Assembly (NCBI RefSeq): GCF_008831285.2
Contig: NW_022204507.1
Location: forward strand, 7,212,174 to 7,276,173
From: Nymphaea colorata
Taxonomy: Eukaryota; Streptophyta; Magnoliopsida; Nymphaeales; Nymphaeaceae
DNA: 64,000 bases
Direction: 5' to 3'
Positions 1 to 11,394 of the stretch are shown here, in pieces. Positions within the stretch are counted from its first letter, which is position 1. Each line of letters begins with the position of its first letter. Position numbers and translations under genes: made by a program. A model generated the notes under the pieces. The model was not told the origin of the DNA, did no database searches, and saw nothing but the letters and a program-made list of their open reading frames with translations.

Positions 1-39
<39 letters not shown>
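1..39. repeat. (TA)n microsatellite at left edge
   Basis: Pure TA dinucleotide run cut by the window edge, so its true length is unknown. It borders the ~390-bp module that follows. Confidence 0.97.
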
Positions 40-42
<3 letters not shown>

Positions 43-421
43 TGATTGATAGGTACTAGGCCATTTGGTAAATGATAAAAGCCAAGCCTCTTAAATTTGT
101 GTTAAACAGTATTTTAAACAATAAATGAACAATCTAGTGTGTTTATAAACACTAGTTTAATGTAAATCATGCTTCAGTTCAGACTTTCTTTTTAAAAATT
201 AATCTTTTCATTACCAAAATTTTGATGTTATAAGAGTCTATTATTTTTTTTATGATTAAGAAAACATTATTTAAGCAAGAAAAAAATAAATTAATATTTG
301 TTACTCACAAATTGTTTAAGATCATATTTATAAGGTGAGATTGTAAAAGCAAATATTTTAATAATTAATTTTGATGGGTTTGTTTTTTCCCTCTTACCCA
401 AGTGGTCTTGTTTCTGTCAAC

Positions 422-424
<3 letters not shown>
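40..424. repeat. 390-bp dispersed module, copy 1
   Basis: This stretch begins with a GATTGATAGGTACTAGGCC-like start and shows no coding potential. It is clearly similar, in the same orientation, to 22,321-22,708 and 22,727-23,077; all share the run of sequence from the GTACTAG start through the AAGCCTCTTAAATTTGTG segment to a T-rich end. Each copy is flanked by TA or CA microsatellites. I see no terminal inverted repeats, so the class is unknown. Confidence 0.75.

Positions 425-508
<84 letters not shown>
425..508. repeat. (TA)n(GA)n compound microsatellite
   Basis: About 58 bases of TA followed by about 26 bases of GA. It separates the 390-bp module from the U1/U6 duplicated block. Confidence 0.97.
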
Positions 509-512
<4 letters not shown>

Positions 513-743
513 TGACCGTTCATCTAGAGTAAATGGTAACTCTAGCTATTTAGAGTCACCCAGCCATGTAACCAAGGCCGTCCATCTAATACAGAAGATG
601 GAAACTAATATGTGGTTGTGAGAAAAACATGGAAAAAAGATGGAAACTAATATTAAATGATGAAAAGTCAATCACTACCGTCTATCATAATAGATCGAAC
701 GGCGCTGCTTAAATGAGGATGACTCTAAAAACTCAGACACCAT

Positions 744-762
744 TCTCCCTCTCCCTCTCTCC

Positions 763-796
<34 letters not shown>

Positions 797-798
797 CT

Positions 799-840
<42 letters not shown>
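744..840. repeat. (CT)n(AT)n compound microsatellite
   Basis: CT-rich run followed by an AT run with a short ATCTATACAT-type interruption. It lies within the U1 copy of the U1/U6 duplication; the U6 copy lacks the long tract here. Confidence 0.95.
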
Positions 841-842
<2 letters not shown>

Positions 843-1086
843 ATAAGAAAATTGACATTTTCATGGAGACAATGCACGTTTTGTCCTTGAAACCCAATCA
901 AAAGGGTGATCACTTACCAAAACTGGTTACGTGCATGTGCACAGTCTTTTAAAAAAAGTCAAGTATATCTTAGCCCACTTGTACTGGGCCCCTTCCCACA
1001 TTTAGGAGTAATTGGTCATGCGCAGGAGCCTATGCTCAAAGCATTTGTGCACAGGTCTGTGCATAAAACCAGATTTGCTTGCTTAC

Positions 1087-1333
1087 CTACATAAGTCCTG
1101 GTGCTGCATGGGGCACCACTTCCGGGATAGTGAATAACTACAGAAGGATCTTGCCCGCAGATGTCGTCATTGGAATTGAAATTGGCAGCAACTGCAAAAC
1201 AAATCCGCAAAAGTATTTGAACCCACCACTAGCAAGAGATATAGCATATTCACAAGGTGAAATAGTGATGAAGATATAGTAGTAGCTAGCTACAGGCCAG
1301 TGACACCGATAGAGTGCTTAGACAGATGATACC
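1087..1333 (-). pseudogene. Mini-gene E, U1 copy (start codon lost)
   Basis: Two candidate minus-strand exons: one ending at 1,333 (TTAACAG before GTATC) and one at 1,191-1,087 (acceptor TTTTGCAG, donor GTAAGC). Read across the junction, the second exon gives 34 open codons with the motif NDDICGQDPSVVI followed by a Gly/Pro segment. It aligns with the U6 copy (NTEHDICRQDPSIVI). The ATGCAT start present in U2, U4 and U6 is deleted here, and the TATA region is replaced by TA microsatellite. I do not recognise the family. The intron is about 140 bp and pyrimidine-rich on the coding strand. Confidence 0.4.
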
Positions 1334-1448
1334 TGTTAACTCCACCGCCTGCGCTTCGTTATGATCCCTGTTCAATATTTGCGAGCCTAAAATCCCTTCT
1401 AGCCAGCTCCTGTCTCTTCAACGACAGTGGTTTGTGTTGTGTTTTGTG

Positions 1449-1457
1449 CACACACAC

Positions 1458-1518
<61 letters not shown>
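1449..1518. repeat. (CA)n(TA)n microsatellite
   Basis: Short CA run leading into a long TA run, in the equivalent position to the TATATATATAC promoter-like stretch upstream of the U6 mini-gene. Confidence 0.95.
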
Positions 1519-1524
<6 letters not shown>

Positions 1525-1665
1525 AAGCTAGCCGTAAACTGCTTTGCACGTTTAAGTCAATACCACAAAAACTGCGGGCACTTTCATGTCAAGGGGCCTT
1601 TGCTTTGACACTGTCAAGGAGGCCACCTATCAAGAGAGATAAGCATGGCCATACCTTAATATATA

Positions 1666-1687
1666 CATACATATATATATATATATA
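1666..1687. repeat. (TA)n microsatellite
   Basis: Short TA run. The paralogous site at 48,478-48,557 has a much longer TA/CA tract. Confidence 0.9.
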
Positions 1688-2422
1688 ATTGTTATTAGTG
1701 ATATATAAAATTATCATTTCAATCATCCTACTCAATATATATGCAACTCTTTCTCAATAGCTATAGCGTATTTGGTTAGGCTAAAGACCTATAAAGAGGC
1801 AAGTCTCTAGTTCGATTCTCATGAGCGTCATGCCCTCATGCCTTATGTAGTGGGGTGCAGTACCTAAAGTTTAAGGCTGCACCCTTGCTATCGATGGTAC
1901 GGACACAGATTCAGACCTTAGAGTTTGAAAGAATGGTGAGAAGCTTTGAACTTCTTTTCACGAGGTAGGTGGTTAAGATTTTGCCCTTCTCAAATCTGCC
2001 AAATCAATTTTTGTGACCAACAAATTTGCCGCCTGTTAGTTCATGTTGTTTTTTGTTTAACTAATATTATTTTAAAGGTTATTTGCTTTTATTTCATTTG
2101 CTTATTCATTTAAACCTTTTTCCGACTCACAAAATGAAGCGACTGAATGAGCAGCCTGACCGATTCTATTATTTTTTTATTGTTTTCCACCTCGAAATAT
2201 GAACACTTAATGTGCTGCAGAGCCACATAACGACGAATGGGTAGGATTGGTGTGCCTTGCAACCCGAAAATCCCCACTGAAAATCCGCACCTGTTTCACA
2301 AGCATAGAAGAATGCTGATGTGTTAGCAGTACTGGCTGAATTCGAATTGCTTTTACAACTGCTAAATTCTTCTCAATCTTTATGACAGCCGAATGCCTCC
2401 ACAAAAAAAAAGTCACAGAGAT

Positions 2423-2625
2423 CAAGGGTAGAGCCAGAAATTTTCTGTTGCAGGACCCAAATTATAGTTTCAAATTTTTAACAAGAGCCGAAATAAAAAA
2501 TTTCAAATTTTTTATATATACTAAACTAAAATTTTTTAGATTACATATAAATTTTTAAAGTTTTAACTTTTAAAAACTCAAGGGGGGCCAAGGCCCCTGC
2601 CGGTTTCCCTTCCCTCCACCCCCTG
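2423..2625. mobile_element. hAT-like non-autonomous element (203 bp)
   Basis: The segment starts CAAGGGTAGAGCCAG and ends so that its reverse complement reads CAGGGGGTGGAGGGAAG, an imperfect inverted repeat of the CAGGGG(T/C)GGAG type known for plant hAT elements. It is flanked by diverged 8-bp direct repeats (ACAGAGAT and ATAGAGGC). The interior is AT-rich and non-coding. The paralogous sites at about 49,400 and 14,920 run straight through without it, which supports insertion in this copy. Confidence 0.65.
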
Positions 2626-3834
2626 ATAGAGGCCTACCATTTTAGTAGCATAATTCCTAATTAATTACACGAAGAGTGGATTGGGGGGCACAAATATGAC
2701 AAAATTAATGTTGAAACATTTAAAACTAGAAAACTTCATTTTGATTGGTAAATGAAAAGAAGTCATGTCCACAGCAGCAATTATAAAATATAAGATTGGA
2801 TTCAATCCACCAAGAATGATGTAATTTAGTTGACGAAATATTCGTCAAACCCAAGCCTCGGTTGGGCCTTTTACCTGAAAACAAAAGCTTTATCATGATT
2901 GTGTAGGCATTTTCTTTCTATGCCATGGTTCGCTAATTTTTTAATGTAATTTTTTGTTTTCTCATCACATGTCAACCAATCCATATCATATCTCAAAATC
3001 TTACTAGTTACATGCCGGCACTAGCGCTTAGTTTATTTTACCCACACGTAGAGTTCAGGTGATCTAACGTTTTAATATTGTAATATGTTTCGAGGCCCAT
3101 ATCCACACGATAGAGATCATGCTATGCCAACTAGAATAATAATCTCTGCCTTGGCAGTGTTTCATATTGGAAAACTAATTAAACTCCAAGTGACTTGTTC
3201 TCTGCTTGTTCCTCCCAAGTGGGACGAACAATATCAACAACTAAGATTCCAGAGATGAGTTTAATCATGGAGTTAATCATTTTACTGAGAATGTCACGAA
3301 TATGAAGCTAAGTAGTATATTTTGGACACGATAGCCGGAATGAGTTTGGATTATTGCACAGTCCCGCAAAAGTAAAGGCTTTTGGAAAAATCCATAATCG
3401 CATGCTTGTTCCGAGGCTGGAAACCTTGTTTTCTATTGCATGAATATTTTTTAATGAATAAACAAATAATATGTCCAAAAGTCAAAGGTTATTGCACATT
3501 TTGTAATTGATGGAAGAATCTATCAAGCTTATAATGGTTCAAGGGTACATGTTACCTCTCGGCTGGCAAGTACAATCTTTATAGCTATATATTTATCCCG
3601 TATACTCTGTCCTACCATTATTTAATCGACACAACAAATAACTAGATATATTATTACACATCCTATGCCACCAGATAAAAATGCAGAACATTGAACAAAT
3701 CCTTGAGCATGTAAAGACACAATGAACTTTGAAAATTCAGATAGTTTCAAAAGATTTAATATGAAATTTTAGCAGCACTTGTTCGTAGAAAATTTGAAAC
3801 TCGGATATCATAAGTGGCATCCAAAATGGGTCCA

Positions 3835-5480
3835 ACGACAAAGCAAGAGAGAACATGGGTTCTCTCGACTCTTCTAAAGAGTCGGTGATAAACCACTATA
3901 ATTTCCCCCTCATTACTGTCTTTTATAACACCTACCACTCTTCAGAACTTGGTGAATGTCTGCACTGGCTGGCCCTTCGTGAATATATCAGCAACCCGAT
4001 CTTCTAAAGCAATTTATAACAACTATATCTCTCTTCTGAGCATCTTTTCTCTGATAAAGTGATGTTGCACTTCGTCCAAGCAAAGAAGACATGATTTTCT
4101 CAATCTAATATTACCTTCAGTATCTCAGTAGAGTACCACTACATAATCTACATCTTGTTCAATGTCTTCCAACAATTGCATCAGTTAGACACATTTTTGT
4201 ACTGCTTGAGATGCTGTTACATTATATACTCAGTTTCTGTTGTAGACAGTGAAACTGTTGGTTGTCTTTCACTATACTATGAAACTGTCTCACTTCTAAG
4301 ACTGAACGTCTGTTCAGGATACAAGCCAAGAAAACTCAAACATCAACTGATCCACAATGACCGATGACTTGACTAGCTGATCCGCATTTGTAGAGTATAC
4401 CATAGTTAGTAGTTCCTTTAACATAATTTAATATTGTTCTCACTCCTTCTAAAAGCAGCTTTCTTGAAGTCTGCATGAATCTACTCACAACACTAACTAT
4501 ATATGCAATGTATGGTCTTGACAAGGTTAAGTATATTAAGTTTCGAACCAGTTGCTGGACGTCTTGTAGCTTATCTTCATCAATTCTGACATAGTACTTA
4601 TCTCAATTTGTTTTGTGATAGGTTTGCAATCAAGCATATCATACTTACAAAGTAAGTTACCAACATATTTCATTTTGACTTAAAAATAGTACTTTAGATC
4701 GATAATCAATTTCTAATCAAAGGAAATGTCTTAACTCTCCCCCACCTCTTTCATTTCAAATCTCACTATGAGATGTTCATAAATGAGATTAATGTCTTCC
4801 TTATCATCTTCATTAATTAAATCATCAACGTAAATTAACACAATATTAATCTTTGTACCTTTTGTCTTGACGAAGAGACTGAAATATGCTAAAGTGACTT
4901 GGAATTCGTTAAACACTAAGAATTCAGCTATGTTTCTATACCATGCTATAAGTGCTTGTCTTCTTCAATTTGCAGACATAGTCTGGCTTATCTGTAGATC
5001 TAAATCTTTTAACTTGTTCCATATAAATTTCATGGTCTCATCCACCTGCCTTAGCTTTAATACTTGGTTGCAACGACAACTATCAATACATGTACATATG
5101 TGATCTTAGCAACAAGACTAAAAGTCTCTGAAAAGTCAATACCATACCAATATGAAAATCCTCTCATGATCAGACGACCCATCTACCAATCGAGTCATTT
5201 GCCATTCTTGTTATTTGTAAACCTACTTGCAGGTAATGGGTTTTACTCTAGCAGCTTCAGTACAAGCTCCTAGGTATGGTTTTGCATCAATACCTTCATC
5301 TTGTTTTTTATTGCAGCTTGCCATTTGTCAACACATTTTGTTTCTTCACAAGAAGCTTGCTCGATCTTCAACAAGATGATATAATCTGCATCAACATACT
5401 TGGAATTTGGTTTTTGGATTCTTGTTGATCATCTTAATGTTGTAGGTGCTTCTTCTTTCTCTTTCTCTCTCTTTACTTGG
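3835..5480 (-). pseudogene. Copia pol relic (RT to RNase H), U1 copy
   Basis: Minus-strand fragments of a Copia polyprotein in many frames. At 4,731-4,916 a segment contains INIVLIYVDDLI, the RT catalytic YVDD motif with the usual following acidic run. At 4,336-4,524 a segment contains RPYIAYIVSVVSRFMQ and NYVKGTTNYGILY, the Copia RNase H entry region. At 3,950-4,010 the Copia C-terminal region (QLADIFTK-like) is still faintly legible. Order on the minus strand is RT then RNase H, as expected. Many stops and frameshifts make it non-functional. The same relic recurs at 51.17-52.46 kb, so it predates the duplication. Confidence 0.8.
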
Positions 5481-5499
5481 CCTTTGTTGGTATATTATG

Positions 5500-6520
5500 T
5501 TTGGATGTGTAGGGGCAAGGCAGCACACTAGGGATCACAGCGAGAGAATACCATGTTCAACAGACATTGGCATTTTCCCTCTCTCCAATGCATCATCTAA
5601 GTGTTAAGTTGGTCAGAAATTGGACCTACAACTCACGGTGCAGGTGAATAGTAGAACCCTTGAAGAAATGACAGACAAATTCAAGAATAGGAGAGAGAAA
5701 ATGGAAAAAATGGAAAAAAGAGAGATGAAAACTGAAAGTCATGGGATTTTATACTGTCTTAAATGAATTAAGAAATCACCCAAAAGAACTTGGAGACTTC
5801 TACAATAGAGTACCTTGCCCTTTTTATAAGACAAACACGTCCAACAAGGTGGACCCATTCATCCTAAACAGTGGCCACCAAGTCTGAAGCAAAGCTAGTG
5901 ATACATTTTGGTGTATGTTCTGTGATGTTCTTTGTCCATTTTTAGATTGTTTTAGGAACAAAACACCATGTTCATTTTGTCCAGTGTCTGTTTTCCATAC
6001 TGTTGGTCATGCCTATCCTGTTTGTTTTGTCCGATGTTTGATTTTTGTTTTGTACATTCTGTATGTTTTCTTCAGTGTTTGCATCATGTACAGTCTGTTT
6101 TGTCCATTGTTCTAGAACACTATCATCACAAGACCCATCATTATTTGTACATTATAGTTAGCAAAGAACACTATCATAGTGAGATTTTTTTATGCTACAA
6201 TGCAACTGAATGCATACATTCCAGGAAAAAAAAATCTCAAATTACAAAAACTTCCATGACAGTGATATGAAACTTGAATATTAATCTTCAATATTATGTG
6301 AATTTTGGATAGAATACAGAGGTTAATAAACTTTTTAATGAAACAAATTGCCCTACTGAACTACGAATTTTTAACATACAAGCAGCAGCGACATAGCTTG
6401 TTGAGACAGATTACATCAAAACTCTCAAGACAATGCAAGTCTAAACAAGAAAAAGTTAATTTTCTTTCATTTTCCACCATCAGAACTTGATTTGTTATTA
6501 GATTGCTGCTTCTAAGGGGA
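5500..6520. repeat. Non-coding part of duplicated block, U1 copy
   Basis: Homologous to 52,460-53,546. It is rich in T-run and TTTTGTCC-type motifs but gives only short incidental ORFs. It adjoins the Copia relic and could be part of an older composite transposon, but I see no LTR ends or terminal repeats. Confidence 0.6.
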
Positions 6521-7330
6521 GGAAGATGAGAGATGACCAGGAACGCTGCACATATAGCATCTCCGCCTTTTCTCACTCGCTTTGTTGGGGACAGATCTGG
6601 AGACTTTATTACACTCTGCTCCCTTTAGTGCAGCACACCTTATCTTAACTGGCCTGGCACACACCATCTGCCATATGCCTATGGAGGTCACATTCATATC
6701 AACAAATCCAACATACACAGTGGGAGCAAGAAAGTAGAAAGCCCGAACATTTTGAGGGCGTTGTGAGAAATTGCTATAAAAAATAAACCAACTTCTTCTT
6801 CTCTTTTAGTTGCACCTGATCTTAGGGGCATATAGAAGTGAAAAGTTCAAAGAGTTCAGTCAGGAGCCAGTGAAGTCTTTTGTTAGAGAAGAGCATTCAC
6901 GCGGCTCACCCAACAGCCAAAGCTGTATCACCTAGAGAAAAAAGCCACAGCATGCAAAAAATAAGCATCAGGACAAGCAAGAAGACAACCGGCCTCTGTG
7001 CCCCTATATCTAATAATCATTGCATTTTTTCCTCCAGGAAAAAAAAAGGAAAATCTCTGTCTGGGAGACTCAAAAATAAAGTGTATTTTGTGGACTACCC
7101 GGTATATTTTGGGCGGTCTACATTACATTCTGATCTACCATGTTCCGGAGTCCGTCTGGTTAAGTTTGATTTTGGTTTTCTTTTTCATCTGAATTTAGGT
7201 TGACTAGTATGAGAATATTTCCATGTAATTGAGTTATACTTTTTCTCGAACTTCAGTCAACCGTCAATTTCGGATTCAAATTCAGTTATGAAATTATGCA
7301 CTAAATCTGATCCATTATATACTATACAGG
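6521..7330. other. Unique stretch without a recognised gene
   Basis: I found no second copy of this stretch. The minus strand at 6,512-6,718 codes a short basic segment containing KRRRCYMCSVPGHL, which resembles half of a CCHC knuckle but lacks the rest. A plus ORF of 107 residues at 6,880-7,203 has no recognisable motif and no conserved partner, so I do not call it a gene. Confidence 0.5.
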
Positions 7331-9170
7331 TATGTACATCACAATGTATGTTAGGATTAGGTCATGCGCCATCTGTTTCAATCAATTTCTAAGATAAGTG
7401 CTTCATGAGGTCACCTTCATTATCCGCTTTCAATCAACAACGCATAGAGTCAAGATCCAACAACAAATCGCCTTAAGTAAATGCACTGTATATTCCCAGA
7501 CATTTCATCAAACAATTTGAGGTGTAGCCATGTGGATACTTGAAAATGAGATGAAAATGTGTAGTTTTCACTCAATCCTGCTGCAGATCCAGAGAGGAAT
7601 ACCGCAAATGAGTGAGAGAGACAGAAAGAGAAAATTTGTTCTCGAAGGTTGCCTCACTTCCAAGTTGGTGCAGGATCACCTCAACAAGTGACGACTCAGC
7701 CACTCACGCACAAAGCTCGGTTTCCATGCCAGGGCCCAGTTGAAGACACCGATGGCGGTGTCACCATTGTCGTGCCAGCGAACGATGCTGATAAGGTCCT
7801 TTGATGTGAAGTTTGGAGGAACTTAAGAATATCAGATGAGTTGGTGGTTTTTAAGGGCGACGGCATAACGAGTTCCGCTTGTTGTGAAGTGGGATGAGAA
7901 ACCTATAAGCTTGAAGTGGTTCTTACCTGGAAGAAGCCATGGTGGCGGTTTGTGGACAGAGAAGCTGTAAGGGAGAGAAGAAAGGGTGGCAGGTTGTAAA
8001 GATGGAGAAACATACCTTTGGAAGACGCAGAAACCTTCGATGGGGGGTTGGAATGCAGCCTCCAAATGGTGTTACTGCAATGGAAAGAGATGTGAACAAG
8101 GGTGGTAGAAGAAGAAGAGTGGAGATGCAGTGAGCGAGGAAGGTAGCATAGAGCTAGAGTGAAACAAAGGAATGGAAAAAAGGTGTTTCATGTGTTTGGA
8201 TGACTAATTAATAACAAGAAAAAACAAAGGAGAGCTAATAAGTGTGTTTGGAAAGAAGCAAAAAGAAAAAAAAATTTAGTATAAGTCCAAGCTCTCTCAA
8301 AATGAAGATTAGAAGGAAAAGGAACTTCAACTTTCCCTAACCATTTTTTCTTTTTCATTTTCTTTCCTTTCCTTTCCATCTATTTATTTTCCTTTTTTTC
8401 ATCCATTCAAACAATGCCTAAGGCCTTGAGATCGAGACTCTTGACAGAGGAAAATCGAGTGTGTCGCTGGTGAGCGTTCCATGGTAAAGCACAGAACGCC
8501 GCGGAATAGACTGGGGTTTTATACCCGGAGTGGGATTTTATACCCAGCATTTTCATCTCAGTCCGTTTTGAGTGTCCAGCGTCCAATGTTTGTGTTGACT
8601 AGGCAAAAAACGGAACATCGTGTTCTGTTTCGCAGCATTCCACCCCATTCTGCAATGTGTTCAATGATAGTGTCTTGTCCTGCTCTTTGGGCAGCTGGCT
8701 TAGAGTTAGTTGGGCAAGGGTTGATGAGAAAGGAAGCTACACGAGTTTCAAAGAGATAGAGAGAGAGAGTTAGAGGAATGAAGGTGTGGAATAAAAGTTA
8801 GTAGTTGGGTGTTCCACCATTTGACAGGAAATCAAAGCTTCCATGCAACCTTGTCTCTCTAAGACATGGGGTCTGCTTTCGGTGTTTCAGGGTGCTGCAT
8901 GCCCCCACAAAGCTTCAACTTGTTCATTTGTAATTTCTTTTTACAGCATAAGAATTTAATGCCCCAAATACTCATAATGGACACTGGCTGCCTATCAGCC
9001 TCACTTCACATGTTTCCTTTAAAGTTATTGATTTTGCATTAGTAAAACATATTATGAAATGAAAATTTTATTAGAACGTGCTCACAAATTTTAAACAATT
9101 TCACACGTTTTATTTATTTCAAATAAGTAAACATCTTACACCAGTCTCAAACGGTTAGATATTACTTATA
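7331..9170. repeat. U2 proximal block, paralog of 23.12-24.81 kb
   Basis: Closely parallels 23,122-24,810 in order and orientation, from the ACATTTCATCAAACAA start to the TTACACCAG(A/T)CTCAAA end just before an AT-rich microsatellite. It holds the PPR-like fragment on the minus strand; the other ORFs are not conserved between copies. Confidence 0.85.
7676..8133 (-). pseudogene. PPR-like N-terminal fragment, U2 copy
   Basis: Minus strand. At 7,822-7,676 a 48-codon open stretch includes FTSKDLISIVR, then DTAIGVFNWAL and a WKPSF segment; this resembles the start of plant pentatricopeptide-repeat proteins, where a DL(I/V)SL(V/L)R segment precedes an (I/V)F.WA segment. Upstream, about 8,016-8,130, sequence rich in Ser, Arg and His resembles an organelle transit peptide and has a candidate exon bounded by TTGCAG and GTATG. 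The fragment stops with TGA at 7,676 and no PPR tandem motifs follow. Assignment rests on the motif pattern alone and could be chance. Confidence 0.35.
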
Positions 9171-9177
9171 TATATAT

Positions 9178-9179
9178 AT

Positions 9180-9214
<35 letters not shown>
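9178..9214. repeat. (TTTA)n microsatellite
   Basis: Tetranucleotide TTTA/ATTT run following a short TA run. The paralogous site at 24,814-24,858 has TA then a shorter TTTA run. Confidence 0.95.
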
Positions 9215-9369
9215 TGTAGACACACACCCGAAGACACCCTTGCTACGCACACACGCACACACACAATATAGATACCCTTGCCCTACTCCCATGCTTTTCA
9301 AATTTGCTGTGTCTGACCCTGTTGCGCCACACCTGCACTGGTACCTGCACCCTTGTGACTTGGTGCTTG

Positions 9370-9663
9370 TTACTTAGAAGGTTGATGTGCATGTGGCCCA
9401 CCTGCACTTGCGCCTGCATACAAGTGACTTGGTTTGTGTTTCATAGAAGGCTCATGTGCATGTGCCCCACCTGCACTTGTACCTCCATCCATGTGACTTT
9501 GTTTCTTAGGAGGCAGCTTAGAAGACTGATGTGCACTTGCCCCACCCCCACCTGCACTTGCACCTGTATCCGTATTACATGGTTCATGTTTCTTAGAAGT
9601 CTTCTTGGAAGGCTGATCTGCATCTTCGGTAGAAGGTGAAGGAGTTGGTTGTTGGCCACTTTC
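9370..9663 (-). CDS. Module P exon: Ala/Gly/His/Pro-rich repeat protein, partial (U2)
   Basis: Last-exon candidate of 97 codons ending in TAA at 9,370. The acceptor TTGCAG at 9,664-9,669 (coding strand) is preceded by pyrimidine-rich sequence, and the same acceptor is kept in U3. The product begins ESGQQPTPSPSTEDADQPSK and continues with about three units of 23-27 residues built on G(A/T)SAGG.HAH.PS followed by Lys/His/Pro spacers. Upstream exons are not identified. A degenerate extra unit (GTSAG) lies after the stop. Such low-complexity hydrophilic repeats suggest a disordered region; I do not recognise a family. The U4 copy is broken and the U6 copy carries a different array. Confidence 0.45.
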   Translation of the reverse strand, partial: ESGQQPTPSPSTEDADQPSKKTSKKHEPCNTDTGASAGGGGASAHQSSKLPPKKQSHMDGGTSAGGAHAHEPSMKHKPSHLYAGASAGGPHAHQPSK

Positions 9664-9769
9664 CTGCAACGGGTAATATGAAATTTGAACAATTTTGGGA
9701 GCAGAAATGCAATTAAGGAAAAATATAAATGAAGTTTTACATACTTTAGATCCATCGTATGTCAATTCT

Positions 9770-11000
9770 TACCTGCAGTTCTCCTTGTTCCGTCTCTGTT
9801 AGAGAGAGCAATAACCCAGTATTATTTCAAGCCAATGATTTCTGGGAAGCATGTGAGCAATAAGCAGATCAAAATCTTGTGGGTCGTCATATTCCCCTTT
9901 CTGCATAGGAGTGCATGTGTTCTATTAATTTGCTTTCGCTTTAGAAAGTGTGCTTGAGCACCCGAGAATGTGGATCACATGTCAGCATTTTAAATTTGAA
10001 AATTTTCATGAATAAAAATTGGGTTTCCAGTGGAAATTAGCTGAGAATGTGTAACCTTCTGGCTTGAAAGTGTGATCATATTTGGTCACCAATTGCTTTC
10101 ACTGGCTGTACGATCTTCCAGTGAACAAGACTATGAATCGAAAGGAGTATTTTCCTCATGTTTGAAGAAGTTTGAAAATAGAGTTTCACAAGTACCACAC
10201 CCCAAACCATTATCTTTTTCAAATAATTTAAAATTTTGACCTGGACATGAGGTACAAAGGAAATGAATATTTGGGAAATCCTGGAGACTTATCAGTTTGC
10301 CAAATTATTTTTTGATGCACAGTTCTTTTAATTGGATAAATATGCGATTGAAATATTAGAGATTGGTTTTGGTTCTTTCTTTTTTTTTAGCACCGCATTG
10401 TACTCCAAGCATATTGTGAAATTCTGATGCTCACAGTCAATTATTTGGTGCCTGAAATGAGCCATTATCAAATAAGTCACACTTTAGGGGATGTGACATA
10501 GCCAGACGAGTCATAACAGCTAGGCAGGTGGATAAACGTTCCAAATCCCTGCCCACCCTGGAGACTGGAGGAAGGACCAATTTTTTGGACTTCAGAAAGT
10601 GCGTTGTGGATTTTGTAATAAAATTTCAAATAAAATAAAATTTTGGGGCCTCAAATAAATTGGTGACTGGTTTCCAGGCCAAAGGGTTGACTCGGTAACT
10701 GGGATGGGCTAGATTATAAATATTTATACTACATTTTTTCTATAAGTAGATGAAGAAAGTAAGTCTCTCACGACTCCATGTTTGATTTTTTTTCATCAAC
10801 CAACACATGGAATATGAGTATTTGTACATATTCTTTTACATGGAATATGTTTTTACAAAGGGTTGAGTCGGTAACGTTTAGTTTTTAGCAATGCATGAAG
10901 CAATTGGGTGACAATCCCAGCTGACTCGGCCAGCCCTAACTCGTGACCTTGTAATGGATGACCCCATCCGACTTTAGTAACTCCTGACTCAGACCAGCTA
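9770..11000. repeat. Linker between modules P and Q (U2)
   Basis: Paralogous to about 25,420-26,730 in U4, with a U4-specific block at about 25,530-25,860. No conserved open frame. The stretch near 10,880-10,990 is full of ACTCGG/GACTCGG words common in old plant repeats. Confidence 0.7.
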
Positions 11001-11394
11001 TGCTTTTGAGATTAGGTTCTTCTGCCTGTTTCATTCTCAGGTGTTTGGTTAGCTAGAGTTGGTTTTTTCTTTCTAGAGTTGCCTAATGATCTCCTTGATT
11101 TTGTTCTTCACGTAAAAGAATGTCAAAAATATGTTCACGAATCTATATATATATATCGATATTTATGCAATTTATCTTTGCAATGGACCTATAATGGATG
11201 AAATATGCTAATATGTGCTTTATTAATTGAAACCTCTGCTGAGTACTGTAAACCAGTTCCTTTTCTTGTTCATCTTTTCCCTTTTTAAGAACCTCGTGGT
11301 CGAGCAGAAACCTGCATTATGCAGGAAAAGCAAAAATTACAATTCTTAAGATGAAATACTGAAGCGCGAAGGAAGCAGCGGAAGAATTCAGATT

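Larger units (their letters stand above)
655..6520. repeat. Segmental duplication, copy 1 (pairs with 47.56-53.55 kb)
   Basis: The block matches 47,565-53,546 in the same order and orientation. Anchors: 720-1,420 with 47,600-48,270; 1,740-1,990 with 48,600-48,840; 1,980-2,420 with 48,960-49,380; 2,640-3,600 with 49,420-50,590; 3,835-5,500 with 51,170-52,460; 5,520-6,520 with 52,460-53,546. Differences include a hAT-like insertion at 2,423 only in this copy and extra sequence at about 50,780-51,170 only in the other. It contains one mini-gene relic and one Copia relic; the remaining non-coding sequence shows only paralogous similarity. Confidence 0.88.

Noticed and set aside
713-952. Ser/Leu and Tyr/Ile repeat ORF
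   Set aside because: Encoded by the CT and TA microsatellites; low-complexity translation, not a gene.
1087-1191. Protease-inhibitor or self-incompatibility-type protein as identity for mini-gene E
   Set aside because: I compared the motif with what I know of cystatins, Kunitz and S-protein-homolog families and saw no consistent signature residues.
6512-6718. CCHC zinc-knuckle-like segment KRRRCYMCSVPGHL
   Set aside because: Only C..C..H of the pattern is present; the last Cys is missing and no gag sequence surrounds it.
6880-7203. 107-codon plus-strand ORF
   Set aside because: No motif, no paralog, low-complexity Lys/Ser content and a second overlapping frame; nothing beyond length supports it.
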